64,000 nucleotides of DNA, taken from Propioniciclava flava (GTDB taxonomy: Bacteria; Actinomycetota; Actinomycetes; Propionibacteriales; Propionibacteriaceae). Of the stretch, positions 40,569-49,396 are shown piece by piece (positions within the stretch are counted from its first letter, which is position 1; the number at the start of each line of letters is the position of its first letter). A program made the translations under genes and the position numbers. A model generated the notes under the pieces. It ran no database searches. It was not told the origin of the DNA and was given only the letters and a program-made list of their open reading frames with translations. Location of the stretch: NCBI RefSeq assembly GCF_004126535.1, contig NZ_PPCV01000001.1:124001-188000 (forward strand). Direction: 5' to 3'.

Positions 40569-41282
40569 TCAGCCGATGGCCAACTGCTGGCCAACGAAGA
40601 TGAGGTGCGGGTTGGAGACCTCGTCCTGGTTCAGGCTCCACAGGGCGCGCCAGCCACCGTCGATGCCGTTCGCGGCGGCGAGTTCGCTGAGCGTATTCCC
40701 GGCCTTGACCGTGATGAACCGCTTGCCCGCGGTGGCGGTCGCCTTGACCGTCGTGGCGCGCTTGGCGGTGGTCGCCTTGGTCTGCTTCGTGCTAGCGGCA
40801 GGCTTGGCAGTGGTGGCCTTGACAGCAGCCGGCTTGGTGGTGGCTGCCTTGGCGGGCGCCTTCTTGGGGGTCGAGACGACCGCGGCCGGGCGAGCCTGCT
40901 GCGGGGCAGCGACGTCGGCCGTGCCGTCGGAGGCCCCACCATTGCCCTTGGAGAGGCCAGCCTTCTTGGAGCACACGGGCCACGCGTTGGCGCCCTGGCC
41001 TGCCAGCACCTTCTTCGCCACGGCGATCTGCTGGGCCTTGGTTGCCTGCGCAGCGCTCGGCGCGTAGGCCGTGCCGCCGTAGGCGCGCCAGGTGGAAGCG
41101 CTGAACTGGAGACCACCGGAGTAGCCGTTGCCCGTGCTGATGGCCCAGTTGCCGCCGGACTCGCACTGGGCGACCGAGTCCCAGACGTCCGCGTGAGCCG
41201 GGGCCGCCAGAGCGACGGATCCGCCAACAGCGACGGCCGAGGTGGCCATGATCGCGAGCAGACGCTTCGGAGTGTGGTTCAT
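40569..41282 (-). CDS. Secreted Rpf-like transglycosylase with LysM domain
   Basis: A 237-residue secreted cell-wall enzyme. Signal peptide residues 1-31 (cleavage after AHA), then a resuscitation-promoting-factor-type domain (about 32-110) with the catalytic glutamate E41 in QCESGGNW, followed by NGYSGGLQFSASTW, and cysteines 40 and about 102 as likely disulfide. A Lys/Ala/Thr-rich linker (120-185) leads to a C-terminal LysM domain that binds peptidoglycan. Rpf proteins cleave glycan strands and stimulate growth from dormancy. ATG 41282 has AAAGGAAAA upstream. Confidence 0.93.
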   Translation of the reverse strand: MNHTPKRLLAIMATSAVAVGGSVALAAPAHADVWDSVAQCESGGNWAISTGNGYSGGLQFSASTWRAYGGTAYAPSAAQATKAQQIAVAKKVLAGQGANAWPVCSKKAGLSKGNGGASDGTADVAAPQQARPAAVVSTPKKAPAKAATTKPAAVKATTAKPAASTKQTKATTAKRATTVKATATAGKRFITVKAGNTLSELAAANGIDGGWRALWSLNQDEVSNPHLIFVGQQLAIG

Positions 41283-41341
41283 GGTTTTCCTTTCGAGCGG
41301 TATCCCCCCGGCCGAGGCCGTCTAGAGGAGGTTGCAGCGCC

Positions 41342-41370
41342 AGCCTAAGCCAAAGTCTGAGAAAAACCAA
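41342..41370 (-). promoter_or_regulatory. Promoter of the Rpf/LysM gene
   Basis: On the minus strand TTGGTT (41370-41365) and TAGGCT (41347-41342) are separated by exactly 17 nt. The leader to the ATG would be about 50 nt, too short to hold the c-di-AMP riboswitch often found before such genes. Confidence 0.6.
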
Positions 41371-41437
41371 AGCAACTTCTCGGGATTCTCTCAGAGAGTG
41401 GTGTGGGTGAGCCCCAGAGAGGCTGGGAGCGGTCTGG

Positions 41438-41443
41438 CATTCT
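41438..41443 (+). promoter_or_regulatory. Predicted -10 box of ctpE (leaderless)
   Basis: CATTCT lies 7 nt before GTG 41451 and supports that start over in-frame 41403. Confidence 0.4.
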
Positions 41444-41450
41444 TGCCTGC

Positions 41451-43847
41451 GTGCCAGATACTCAGACCCCAGGATTGACGGCTGCCGAGGTGGCCCAGCG
41501 CGTCGCCGATGGACGGGTCAACACCCTTCCCTCCCGCAGCGGACGCACGGTTGGCCAGATCGTTCGTGACAACGTCTTCACCCGGATCAACGCCATCCTC
41601 GCGGTGCTGCTTGTCGTGGTGTTGACCACCGGTTCGTGGATCAATGCGGCGTTCGGGCTCCTGATCATCGCCAACTCGGCCATCGGCATCATCCAAGAGC
41701 TGAGAGCCAAACAGACGCTCGATTCGCTCGCCGTTGTCGGTGAGGCGCAACCCTTGGTGCACCGAGCCGAGGGTGCGCAACGTCTCCCGCGCGAGCAGGT
41801 CGTCTTGGACGACATCATCGAACTCGCCCCCGGCGATCAAGTGGTCGTCGATGGAGAGATCATCAGCGCCGACTACCTCGAAGTCGACGAAAGCCTTCTG
41901 ACCGGCGAAGCCGACCCCGAGGCCAAGCATGTCGGCGACTCCGTCATGTCGGGGAGCTTCACGGTGGCTGGCTCCGGGCTTTATCGGGCCACGAAGGTGG
42001 GGGCGGACGCCTACGCGGCCCAACTGGCCGCCGAGGCATCCAAGTTCACGTTGGTGCATTCCGAACTCCAGGCAGGCATCAACAAGATCCTCCGCTTCAT
42101 CACGTGGCTGCTCATCCCCGTCGGGCTGGCCACCATCGTCGTGCAGCTGACCCTGCCGGGTGTCGCCTGGAACGACGCGCTGCTGGGCATGGCAGGAGCC
42201 CTCGTTCCGATGGTGCCCGAGGGCCTCGTGTTGATCACCTCCATGGCCTTCGCGCTGGGCGTGATCCGGCTGGGACGCCAAAAGGTGCTCGTCCAAGAAC
42301 TCGCGGCGATTGAAGGTCTCGCTCGCGTCGACGTCGTGTGTGCCGACAAGACGGGCACCCTCACCGAGCAGGGGATGCGATGCCAGCGGATCATCCCGCT
42401 GGCGGAGACGCCCGAACCTGCCGTGCACAACGTGTTGGCCAACCTCATGGCCGCCGATCCGCACCCCAACGCCTCCTTGACGGCGATCGGGGACGCCGTC
42501 GGGGAACCGAGCCAGCGGTGGACGCCGACGCAGCGGGCGCCCTTCACCTCGGCCAAGAAGTGGTCCGGCGTCGAGTTCGAGGGCCAGGGAAGCTGGGTCT
42601 TGGGGGCCCCCGACATCCTCGCCACGGGGGCGGTGGCCTCACAAGCCGAGGAGCTTGCCTCCGGCGGCCTGCGCGTCCTGCTGCTGGGAAAGAGCGACAC
42701 GGTGACCGGCGAGAACGCCCCGGGTGGCGTGGAGGCGGTCGCCTTGGTGGGGCTGGAACAGCGCGTGCGCCCCGATGCCCGCGCGACGCTGGAGTACTTC
42801 CGCGACCAGGACGTCACCGTCAAGGTCATCTCCGGGGACAACGCCCGATCCGTCGGCGCGGTGACCTCGGCGCTGGGGGTCATCACCGGCGATCCGGTCG
42901 ACGCCCGCACGCTGGACACCCCGGAGAAGCTCAGTGAGGCCGTGGCCGACCACAACGTGTTTGGTCGCGTCACCCCCGATCAAAAGCGCGCCATGGTGAT
43001 TGCGCTGCAACAACGTGGACACACCGTCGCGATGACGGGCGACGGCGTCAACGATGTGCTCGCGCTCAAGGACGCCGATCTCGGCGTGGCGATGGGCTCG
43101 GGTGCACCAGCGACGCGAGCGGTCGCCAAGATTGTCTTGTTGGACGATCGCTTCGCCACCTTGCCCAGCGTCGTGGGGGAGGGGCGCCGCGTGCTGGGCA
43201 ACATCGAGCGCGTGGCGAACCTGTTCCTCACCAAGACGGTCTACTCCGCGATCCTTGCCCTGTTGGTCGTGCTGTGGCGCGTGCCCTTCCCGTTCCTACC
43301 GATCCACGTGACCATCACGGGATGGTTCACGATCGGCATTCCGGCGTTCCTGCTGTCCTTGGCGCCGAACAACGAGCGTGCGCGACCCGGATTCGTCCAG
43401 CGCGTGATGCGGATCGGGCTGCCTGCCGGAGGAATCGTCGCGGTCACGACGTTTGTGACCTACCTGATCCTCGGCGGTGGACACCACCTTGGCACCCCAG
43501 AGTCCACCCAGGTGTCGACCGCGACCTTGGCCTGCTTGATCGTCGGGGCGACCTGGGTTTTGTCCGTGGTGGCGCGCCCCTACCAGTGGAGCCGTATCGC
43601 GCTCGTGGCGGCCGCCTACGCCGCCTATGTCGCGATCTTCCTCATGCCCTGGACGGCGCACCTGTTCCAACTGGACACCTCGAACAGCGCCATGATGAGC
43701 ACCGGCCTGGTGATGGGGCTGGTGGCCGCCGTCCTCGTGGAGGCGTCGTGGTGGATCAGGGCGAAGGTGTTCGGGGCGCCCGCGCGCTTGTGGGCCCCCC
43801 GAGACGCGGCCACCACGCCCGAGGGCGGTTCACCCGCGCAGGGGTGA
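41451..43847 (+). CDS. ctpE: P-type cation ATPase, CtpE type (probable calcium uptake)
   Basis: Membrane pump of 798 residues, the length of mycobacterial CtpE. Seen: the actuator motif LLTGEA, helix M4 with [10 protein letters not shown], the phosphorylation site DKTGT at D299, a short nucleotide-binding domain, the hinge [18 protein letters not shown], and a C-terminal bundle of about six helices. Mycobacterial CtpE imports Ca2+; the PEGL motif fits such a role, but the ion is inferred. I start at GTG 41451, since the -10 box stands before it; the longer reading would add 16 residues. It is divergent from the Rpf gene. Confidence 0.9.
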   Translation: MPDTQTPGLTAAEVAQRVADGRVNTLPSRSGRTVGQIVRDNVFTRINAILAVLLVVVLTTGSWINAAFGLLIIANSAIGIIQELRAKQTLDSLAVVGEAQPLVHRAEGAQRLPREQVVLDDIIELAPGDQVVVDGEIISADYLEVDESLLTGEADPEAKHVGDSVMSGSFTVAGSGLYRATKVGADAYAAQLAAEASKFTLVHSELQAGINKILRFITWLLIPVGLATIVVQLTLPGVAWNDALLGMAGALVPMVPEGLVLITSMAFALGVIRLGRQKVLVQELAAIEGLARVDVVCADKTGTLTEQGMRCQRIIPLAETPEPAVHNVLANLMAADPHPNASLTAIGDAVGEPSQRWTPTQRAPFTSAKKWSGVEFEGQGSWVLGAPDILATGAVASQAEELASGGLRVLLLGKSDTVTGENAPGGVEAVALVGLEQRVRPDARATLEYFRDQDVTVKVISGDNARSVGAVTSALGVITGDPVDARTLDTPEKLSEAVADHNVFGRVTPDQKRAMVIALQQRGHTVAMTGDGVNDVLALKDADLGVAMGSGAPATRAVAKIVLLDDRFATLPSVVGEGRRVLGNIERVANLFLTKTVYSAILALLVVLWRVPFPFLPIHVTITGWFTIGIPAFLLSLAPNNERARPGFVQRVMRIGLPAGGIVAVTTFVTYLILGGGHHLGTPESTQVSTATLACLIVGATWVLSVVARPYQWSRIALVAAAYAAYVAIFLMPWTAHLFQLDTSNSAMMSTGLVMGLVAAVLVEASWWIRAKVFGAPARLWAPRDAATTPEGGSPAQG

Positions 43848-43852
43848 ACCGC
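43825..43852. terminator. Convergent terminator spanning the ctpE stop codon
   Basis: 43825-43835 pairs over 11 bp with 43842-43852, with a 6-nt loop; the stop codon of ctpE lies in the right arm. leuB arrives from the other strand and ends 15 nt away. Confidence 0.6.
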
Positions 43853-43866
43853 GTGCCCTGCGAGGG

Positions 43867-44940
43867 TCAGCCCGCGACGCGGGCCGCGATCGCATCCCCA
43901 ATCTGGGAGGTGCTGCGAGCGGCGGTGCCACGCTGAGCAACGTCGGCGTCCACGGCCCGCTCGATGGCGGCCGCTTCGGCCGGACGGCCCAGGTGATCCA
44001 GCAACAGCGCCATGGAGGAGATCGTGGCGGTCGGGTCGGCGATGCCCTGGCCTGCGATGTCCGGGGCGGAACCATGAACCGGCTCGAACATCGAGGGGAA
44101 GGCTCCCGTCGGGTTGATGTTGGCCGAGGCTGCCAGCCCGATGCCGCCGGTCACGGCCGCAGCCAGATCGGTGATGATGTCGCCGAACAGGTTGTCGGTG
44201 ACGATGACGTCGAAGCGCTGCGGGTCTTGGACGAGCATGATCATGGTGGCGTCCACATGCAGGTAGTCGGTGGTGACGTCGGGGTACTGCGCGGCGATCT
44301 CGGTGAAGATCCGGTTCCACAGGCCGCCAGCGTTGACCAAGACGTTGTGCTTGTGCACGAGCGTGACCTTCTTACGACGGCGCATGGCTCGCTCGAAGGC
44401 GTCGCGCACGACACGCTCGACACCGCGGGCCGTGTTGACCGAGACCTCGTTGGCGACCTCGGCGGACGTGCCGCGGGCCAAAGAACCCCCCACGCCCGCG
44501 TAGAGGCCTTCGGTGCCTTCGCGGACGACGGTGAAGTCGATCGGCCCGCGCGCGACGACCGCGTCAGACAGCGGAGTCACGACACCGGGGTACAGCTTGG
44601 AGGGACGCAGGTTGACGTAGTGGTCGAAGGCGAAGCGGAGCTTGAGCAGGAGGCCGCGCTCCAGCAGACCTGACGGGATGGCGGTGCTGCCGGGAGCGGC
44701 GCCGACCGCCCCGAGGATGATCGCGTCGACCCCAGCCAGTTCTGCCAACACGCTGTCGGGGAGAACCTCACCGGTGCGCTGCCAGCGCTCGGCGCCCAGA
44801 TCGTAGGCGACGTATTCGAAGGCGTCGGCCCCTGCAGCGGCCTTGAGCACCTTCACGCCCTCGGCAACGACCTCGGGCCCGATGCCGTCGCCCCCGATCA
44901 CGGCGATGGTGGGACGCGGTGCGGCAACGGTGTCGGTCAT
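43867..44940 (-). CDS. leuB: 3-Isopropylmalate dehydrogenase
   Basis: Oxidatively decarboxylates 3-isopropylmalate in leucine synthesis, and can do so with 3-methylmalate in the citramalate route to isoleucine. The 357 residues show GGDGIGPEV at the start, the substrate-loop region [32 protein letters not shown], the metal-binding aspartates in [11 protein letters not shown] and the NAD site [14 protein letters not shown] -10 box TAGGCT (44952-44947) ends 6 nt before the ATG, so it is leaderless. It is divergent from ilvE, 124 nt apart. Confidence 0.97.
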   Translation of the reverse strand: MTDTVAAPRPTIAVIGGDGIGPEVVAEGVKVLKAAAGADAFEYVAYDLGAERWQRTGEVLPDSVLAELAGVDAIILGAVGAAPGSTAIPSGLLERGLLLKLRFAFDHYVNLRPSKLYPGVVTPLSDAVVARGPIDFTVVREGTEGLYAGVGGSLARGTSAEVANEVSVNTARGVERVVRDAFERAMRRRKKVTLVHKHNVLVNAGGLWNRIFTEIAAQYPDVTTDYLHVDATMIMLVQDPQRFDVIVTDNLFGDIITDLAAAVTGGIGLAASANINPTGAFPSMFEPVHGSAPDIAGQGIADPTATISSMALLLDHLGRPAEAAAIERAVDADVAQRGTAARSTSQIGDAIAARVAG

Positions 44941-44946
44941 GGAGTC

Positions 44947-44952
44947 AGCCTA
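44947..44952 (-). promoter_or_regulatory. Predicted -10 box of leuB (leaderless)
   Basis: TAGGCT on the minus strand, 6 nt before the leuB ATG, with no Shine-Dalgarno between. Confidence 0.55.
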
Positions 44953-45051
44953 GGGAGGGAGAGTGTCCGTGGACGAATCTGTCTCGCTGCTCGGGCCGTC
45001 ATCGCGTGGGTCGCAGGGTGGTCTTCCCGCCCCGGGAAACGCCGTGCGCGA

Positions 45052-45057
45052 TACCCT
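45052..45057 (+). promoter_or_regulatory. Predicted -10 box of ilvE (leaderless)
   Basis: TACCCT ends 7 nt before ATG 45065. This selects that start over the in-frame GTG 44963. Confidence 0.5.
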
Positions 45058-45064
45058 GTCGGAC

Positions 45065-46150
45065 ATGTCCGTGACGTTCGAGATCTCGCCCAATCCCTCG
45101 CCCCGCACCGATGCGGAGGTGGCCGAGCTCGTCAAGGATCCGGGCTTTGGCCGCTACTTCACCGACCACATGGCCCAGATCGCGTGGACGAAGGGGCAGG
45201 GCTGGCATTCAGCCAAGATCGTGCCGTATGGCCCGATCGCCTTGGACCCGTCCGCGGCGGTCCTCCACTACGGCCAAGAGATCTTCGAGGGAATGAAGGC
45301 CTACCGTCACGAAGACGACTCGGTGTGGCTGTTTCGACCCGAGCGCAACGCACGGCGGTTCCAGACGTCGGCCGCCCGGCTCATGCTGCCGGAACTGCCC
45401 ACGGATCTGTTTGTCGACGCGGCGCGCGAACTGGTTTCCATCGACGCGCGCTACGTGCCTCCGGCAGCCGGCGAGCACAGCCTCTACCTGCGTCCGTTCA
45501 TGATCGCCTCCGAAGCATTCTTGGGAGTGCGCGCCGCCGAGGAAGTCACCTTCTACGTCATCGCGTCGCCGGTGGGCCCCTACTTCGCGCAAGGCGTGAC
45601 GGGCGTCGACATCTGGGTCACCGACCGGTGGGCTCGGGCAGGCATCGGCGGTACCGGGGCGGCCAAGTGCGGCGGGAACTACGCGGCAAGCCTGATCGCC
45701 CAGTACGAGGGTTATGAGCACGGCTGCAATCAGGTGATGTTCATCGAGGCGTCCGAAAAGGACCGCGTCGAGGAGCTGGGCGGCATGAACGTCTTCCTCG
45801 TCGGAGCCAACGGCGAACTCGTGACGCCCGCACTGACCGGCACCATCCTGGACGGCATCACCCGCGACTCGATCCTGACCGTGGGTGAGTCCCTGGGTCT
45901 CAAGCCAGAGCAGCGCCGGTTGTCGGCGTCTGAGGTCTTCTCGGGGATCGCGGACGGAACGTTCGTCGAGGCCTTCTGCTGTGGGACGGCGGCCGTGATC
46001 AGCCCGATCTCGGGGTTCGTGACCGACAAGGGCGAGTACCGTCCGCAGGGTCAGGGATTCGCCACGACGCTGCAGATCCGCAACGCGGTCCTCGACGTGC
46101 AGTACGGCCGCACGCCTGATGAGTACGGCTGGCTGCAGCGTGTCGTCTAG
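45065..46150 (+). CDS. ilvE: Branched-chain amino acid aminotransferase
   Basis: PLP enzyme that makes valine, leucine and isoleucine from their keto acids with glutamate. The 361-residue fold-type IV protein has HYGQEIFEGMKAYR near residue 75, the PLP lysine K201 in GAAKCGGNYAAS, and the EELGGMNVF and CCGTAAVISPI segments. The start ATG 45065 is supported by homologue length and by the -10 box. The stop TAG is also the first half of the -10 box of the following gene. Confidence 0.97.
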   Translation: MSVTFEISPNPSPRTDAEVAELVKDPGFGRYFTDHMAQIAWTKGQGWHSAKIVPYGPIALDPSAAVLHYGQEIFEGMKAYRHEDDSVWLFRPERNARRFQTSAARLMLPELPTDLFVDAARELVSIDARYVPPAAGEHSLYLRPFMIASEAFLGVRAAEEVTFYVIASPVGPYFAQGVTGVDIWVTDRWARAGIGGTGAAKCGGNYAASLIAQYEGYEHGCNQVMFIEASEKDRVEELGGMNVFLVGANGELVTPALTGTILDGITRDSILTVGESLGLKPEQRRLSASEVFSGIADGTFVEAFCCGTAAVISPISGFVTDKGEYRPQGQGFATTLQIRNAVLDVQYGRTPDEYGWLQRVV

Positions 46151-46153
46151 ATT
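46148..46153 (+). promoter_or_regulatory. -10 box overlapping the ilvE stop codon
   Basis: TAGATT begins with the TAG stop of ilvE and ends 6 nt before GTG 46160, predicting a leaderless transcript for the next gene. Confidence 0.5.
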
Positions 46154-46159
46154 GGTGGC

Positions 46160-46699
46160 GTGACCTACTCCGTACCGCCGCAACCGCGAGGCAATGCGTG
46201 GCTGGGCGGCGCCTTAGGCGTGCTGACCGGCGTGCTCGTGCTCGGCCTGGCATGGTTCGCATTGGGCGGTCCAGCTTCGGCTCGTCCGGCACCCTCCCCG
46301 TCCGCTTCTGCCCCCTCGGCGACGCCGCGTCCCTCGTCCACGAAGGGGTCGGCGTCACCGTCGGCGACCCCCAGCGCCACGCCGTCAGCCACCCCGAGCG
46401 CTGACGTTCCCGGCATTGTTCGCGAACTGCCCGCACGTAGTTGGGTGACGGTGCTGGATTCGTTGCCGCAGCAAGGGACGGCGCCAGAGGCGGCCGTGGC
46501 GCGGGCCTCCGATCTCAGCAAGGCAGGCTTCACCGTGTCGGCTGTGGACACCAACGGTCTGGCAGGCCTGAATCCAGGTTTCTTCGCCATCGCTGTGACA
46601 GGGCTGGGGTCGCAGGCGGACGCCTACACCGTCTGTGACCGTATGGGCATCCCGCGTGGTGCCCGTTGCTACCCGCGGGAGATCCAAGGCGCGCGGTGA
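46160..46699 (+). CDS. Single-pass membrane protein with extracytoplasmic SPOR-like domain
   Basis: A 179-residue protein: membrane helix (residues 14-35), a Pro/Ser/Thr-rich linker with a repeated SATP unit (four copies), and a C-terminal domain of about 85 residues. That domain has two similar halves (WVTVLDSLPQ...AGFTVSAVDT and GFFAIAVTGLGS...), which recall SPOR domains that bind denuded peptidoglycan; a cysteine pair lies near the end. The SPOR assignment is my inference from pattern and needs a profile search. It is coupled to the amidase gene downstream. Confidence 0.72.
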   Translation: MTYSVPPQPRGNAWLGGALGVLTGVLVLGLAWFALGGPASARPAPSPSASAPSATPRPSSTKGSASPSATPSATPSATPSADVPGIVRELPARSWVTVLDSLPQQGTAPEAAVARASDLSKAGFTVSAVDTNGLAGLNPGFFAIAVTGLGSQADAYTVCDRMGIPRGARCYPREIQGAR

Positions 46700-46701
46700 C
46701 G

Positions 46702-47643
46702 ATGCGACGGCGCGACCTCCTGGCCGCGGGAGCGCTCCTCCCGCTGAGCTTGTGGGCCGCCCCGACGGCGAGTGCCGCACCTCGCGCACCCGACATCCAA
46801 CCCCGGGAAGCGTGGGCCCAGGGGTTGGCGCCGACCCGGGCCCTGGAGCCCGAGCGTGACGTCCGATTCCTGCTGGTCCATCACACGCAGACTCCTGCGG
46901 ATGCACCGGAGGCGATCACACGCAGACTCCGCAGCATCTACGCCTTTCACACCGGGCGCGAACGGGGATGGGCCGATGTCGCGTACAACTTCTTCGTCGA
47001 CCCTTACGGAACGATCTGGGAGGGGCGGGCCGGGAGTATCGCGGGGCCAGTGCGTGGTGACGCGACCGGTGGTTCGCAAGGCTTCGCCGAGTTGGTGTGC
47101 TTCGTCGGGGACTTCACGCACGAGGCTCCGACGAACCTCGCACTGGAGGCGATGACCAGCCTGCTGACCTGGTTGGCGAACAGGGATGGGCTCGCCATGA
47201 ACGAGACCGTCAGCTTCGTTTCGCGCGGGTCGAATCGCTGGCCCGCCGGGGCGACAGTGACCACGGCACCGATCGCCGGGCATCGCGACATGTCGCTCAC
47301 AGCCTGCCCCGGGGACGCCCTGTACCCGCTTGTGGCCACCCGCCTGCTTCCCGATGTTCAGCGTCGGCTGGCTGGCCCCCCAGCAACTCCCGAGGAGCCA
47401 CCTGCCGACAGCGCCTCACCACTGCCCAGCTCAGCCTCGACACCGGAGCCCAGCACGCCAACCCAGGCGTCCCCGGACGCGGACCTTCCGCTCCGAGGGA
47501 TCGGGGTGGCCATGACGATCACGGGAGCGTTGGGCGTAGCCCTCGCCCAGCGCATCGGTGGCGCGTCAGCCGAGGAGAATGAAGGCCAAGACGATACTGC
47601 CGACAACGATGGTCGCAAACAGGCCGATCACAAACGCGCGTAA
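46702..47643 (+). CDS. PGRP-type N-acetylmuramoyl-L-alanine amidase, exported and C-terminally anchored
   Basis: Cuts the bond between MurNAc and the stem peptide. The 313 residues begin with a twin-arginine-like signal (MRRRDLLAAG, hydrophobic core, ASA|AP). The PGRP/amidase_2 domain (about 40-215) has VHHTQTP, YNFFVDPYGTIWEGR, AGHRD and ACPGD, which include the two His and the Cys that bind zinc, so it should be active. A Pro/Ser-rich linker precedes a hydrophobic segment (GIGVAMTITGALGVALA) and a charged tail of 30 residues. ATG 46702 has AAGGCG upstream; in-frame GTG 46696 overlaps the previous stop. The 3' end overlaps the next gene by 78 nt. Confidence 0.9.
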   Translation: MRRRDLLAAGALLPLSLWAAPTASAAPRAPDIQPREAWAQGLAPTRALEPERDVRFLLVHHTQTPADAPEAITRRLRSIYAFHTGRERGWADVAYNFFVDPYGTIWEGRAGSIAGPVRGDATGGSQGFAELVCFVGDFTHEAPTNLALEAMTSLLTWLANRDGLAMNETVSFVSRGSNRWPAGATVTTAPIAGHRDMSLTACPGDALYPLVATRLLPDVQRRLAGPPATPEEPPADSASPLPSSASTPEPSTPTQASPDADLPLRGIGVAMTITGALGVALAQRIGGASAEENEGQDDTADNDGRKQADHKRA

Positions 47644-48651
47644 CGTCGACGAACCGCTCGGCGCAGGGGGAGCGGACACGGCGGCCACCACGGGTGTGGG
47701 GCTGGGCCCGGGGACGGGCGCCCAGGCGTCCTGACCGCCAAGAGAGTGGGGGTAGGGCGGCACGTCCGGCAGAACTTGCGTGCGCTCCGGCGTGGCCGCC
47801 GGTTCCCGGAAGAGGGCAAACGGGGCGGCTGCACCCCAGGGTGCAACCGACTCCTCCTCGCGGGGCAGCGGGAGCGCCTGGGTCGCGTCGAAGGGTGACG
47901 TTGCGTCATGCGGCGAGGACGGGAGCGACCGAGTCGGCTCATGATCGACGTCTGGCGCGGCGAAGGGCTGCGTGGCGCCCAGGTCGAGGGCAGCGGGTTG
48001 GGGAGAAAGCGGGGCCTGGTTCGTCTCCTCGACCGGCGGGTCGGGGACGTGGACCCGCTCTGGCAGCCGCGGGATCGGGCCTGTCTCCTCGACGGGATCT
48101 GGCGCCGCCAAGGCGGGCGCCGTCGGAAGGGCGTGGAGGGGAAGCACGATGGTGGAGGTGGCTTCCTCCGTGGTCAGGGGTGGCTCACGCAGCACCGTCG
48201 CCGGCGCCGGGCCAGGGGTGGCCTGGAAGTGGTGCACCAAGGTGGGCAGCAAGGCTTGACTGCGCACTGGGGGGACCAGGAACGTCAGCCGCGAGGCCAG
48301 CCCGATGCTGAACCGCACCCAGGATTCCCCGCCCAACTGCACGGTGCTGTAGGTCGCAGGTGTACCCGGGGTGACGGACACGGTGGCGTGCTGGTCTGTC
48401 CCCGAGGCGTCGCGCCACACGAGGCCAGCGGCTTCGGGCTGGAGGACCAATGCCCCGTAGTCGATGCGCTCCCCGGCGACACCGACAGGGATGATGTAGG
48501 AGATGGCTTGGCGTTCGTCGATCACCTTGGTGAACCGCGACGCACCCCCGGTGAGAACCTGGCGGGAGAGGGCGGCGAACCTCTCGTCGAACGGCGCGAG
48601 ATCCAAAGCCGTCACCGCGGCACGGCTGATCCGATCAGCGAGGTCGGGCAT
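47566..48651 (-). CDS. Tail-anchored protein of unknown function
   Basis: 361 residues, no family recognised. Residues 1-130 look folded (FTKVIDERQAISYIIPV, a region with many beta-prone residues ending SRLTFLVPPVR). Residues 140-330 are disordered, rich in Pro, Ala, Thr and Asp. The last 25 residues are a single hydrophobic helix ending at the stop (VIGLFATIVVGSIVLAFILLG), so the protein should be anchored by its C-terminus with the body in the cytoplasm. ATG 48651 follows AAGGGAGCG. A -10 box TATGCT (48683-48678) stands upstream. It runs against the amidase gene and overlaps it by 78 nt. Confidence 0.8.
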   Translation of the reverse strand: MPDLADRISRAAVTALDLAPFDERFAALSRQVLTGGASRFTKVIDERQAISYIIPVGVAGERIDYGALVLQPEAAGLVWRDASGTDQHATVSVTPGTPATYSTVQLGGESWVRFSIGLASRLTFLVPPVRSQALLPTLVHHFQATPGPAPATVLREPPLTTEEATSTIVLPLHALPTAPALAAPDPVEETGPIPRLPERVHVPDPPVEETNQAPLSPQPAALDLGATQPFAAPDVDHEPTRSLPSSPHDATSPFDATQALPLPREEESVAPWGAAAPFALFREPAATPERTQVLPDVPPYPHSLGGQDAWAPVPGPSPTPVVAAVSAPPAPSGSSTLRAFVIGLFATIVVGSIVLAFILLG

Positions 48652-48657
48652 GGCTGG

Positions 48658-48711
48658 GCGCTCCCTTCGTCATCGTCAGCATAGTGGCGCGCCGCTTGGC
48701 GAAGGGAGCGC
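48658..48711 (-). promoter_or_regulatory. Inverted repeat covering the Shine-Dalgarno of the tail-anchored gene
   Basis: 48658-48669 and 48700-48711 are perfectly complementary over 12 bp, 30 nt apart. The arm next to the gene contains its ribosome binding site, and the loop contains the predicted -10 box TATGCT. Only transcripts reading through from tpx would carry both arms. Confidence 0.6.
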
Positions 48712-48718
48712 GAGGGTC

Positions 48719-49216
48719 TCAGGCCAGTGCCGCTACGGCAGCGTCGTAGTCAGGTTCGGTCGTGATCTCAGGCACGACTTCGGTGTAGAGCACCGCGCCG
48801 TCGGCGCCTACCACGACCACGGAGCGCGCATTGAGACCGGCGAGGGGGCCGTCGGTCATCAAGGTGCCGTAGGCCTGGGGGAACGAGGACCGGAAGGTGG
48901 AACCGGTGGCGACGTTCTCGATGCCCTCGGCGCCGCAGAACCGACCCAGCGCAAACGGGAGATCGGCGGACACGCAGACCACTGCGGTGTTCTCGAGGGA
49001 GGCGGCCAGTTCGTTAAAGCGGCGCACGCTGGTGGCGCACACGCCGGTGTCGACGCTGGGGAAGATGTTCAAGACGACGCGCTTGCCGGTGAGATCGCTC
49101 AGCGCGATGTCACCGAGATCGGCGCCCGTGAGGGTGAAGTCAGGTGCCTGCTGACCGACGGTCGGCAGATCGCCCACGGTGTGGACGGGAGTTCCCTTGA
49201 ATGCAGTCTCAGCCAT
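48719..49216 (-). CDS. tpx: Thiol peroxidase
   Basis: Atypical two-cysteine peroxiredoxin of 165 residues that reduces hydroperoxides with thioredoxin. The peroxidatic Cys60 is in [12 protein letters not shown] and the resolving Cys94 in RFCGAEG, at the family positions. The N-terminus [15 protein letters not shown] is typical. The 68-nt space to the tail-anchored gene downstream holds an inverted repeat. TAGAAA (49229-49224), 7 nt before the ATG, is a possible -10 box. It is divergent from cimA. Confidence 0.96.
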   Translation of the reverse strand: MAETAFKGTPVHTVGDLPTVGQQAPDFTLTGADLGDIALSDLTGKRVVLNIFPSVDTGVCATSVRRFNELAASLENTAVVCVSADLPFALGRFCGAEGIENVATGSTFRSSFPQAYGTLMTDGPLAGLNARSVVVVGADGAVLYTEVVPEITTEPDYDAAVAALA

Positions 49217-49396
49217 GCCCCCGTTTCTAGCACGCCGGTCCCAATCGGGTCGATGCTCGACCTGTCACCGGGGCGTGGCTGCAGTCGGGAACTCCCATCT
49301 CGTTCGCTGAGAGACTTGCGTCCGCGAGGTGGGACGTGACCATACTTTCGCGATTGGCCTGCGGAACGCCGGCCGGACACCGTGACGAAGGAGCCG

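Noticed and set aside
40569-41282. Large open frames opposite the Rpf/LysM gene on the plus strand
   Set aside because: They mirror the Lys/Ala/Thr-rich linker; the minus-strand product has a signal peptide, catalytic motif and LysM domain.
41283-41341. Possible c-di-AMP riboswitch before the Rpf/LysM gene
   Set aside because: The predicted leader is only about 50 nt and lacks the conserved segments, far shorter than known members.
46320-46415. Tandem repeats as possible CRISPR or VNTR
   Set aside because: The repeat is a short Ser-Ala-Thr-Pro codon repeat within a reading frame, a normal extracytoplasmic linker.
49217-49396. Possible T-box or other amino-acid riboswitch before cimA
   Set aside because: No T-box sequence, specifier loop or terminator is visible.
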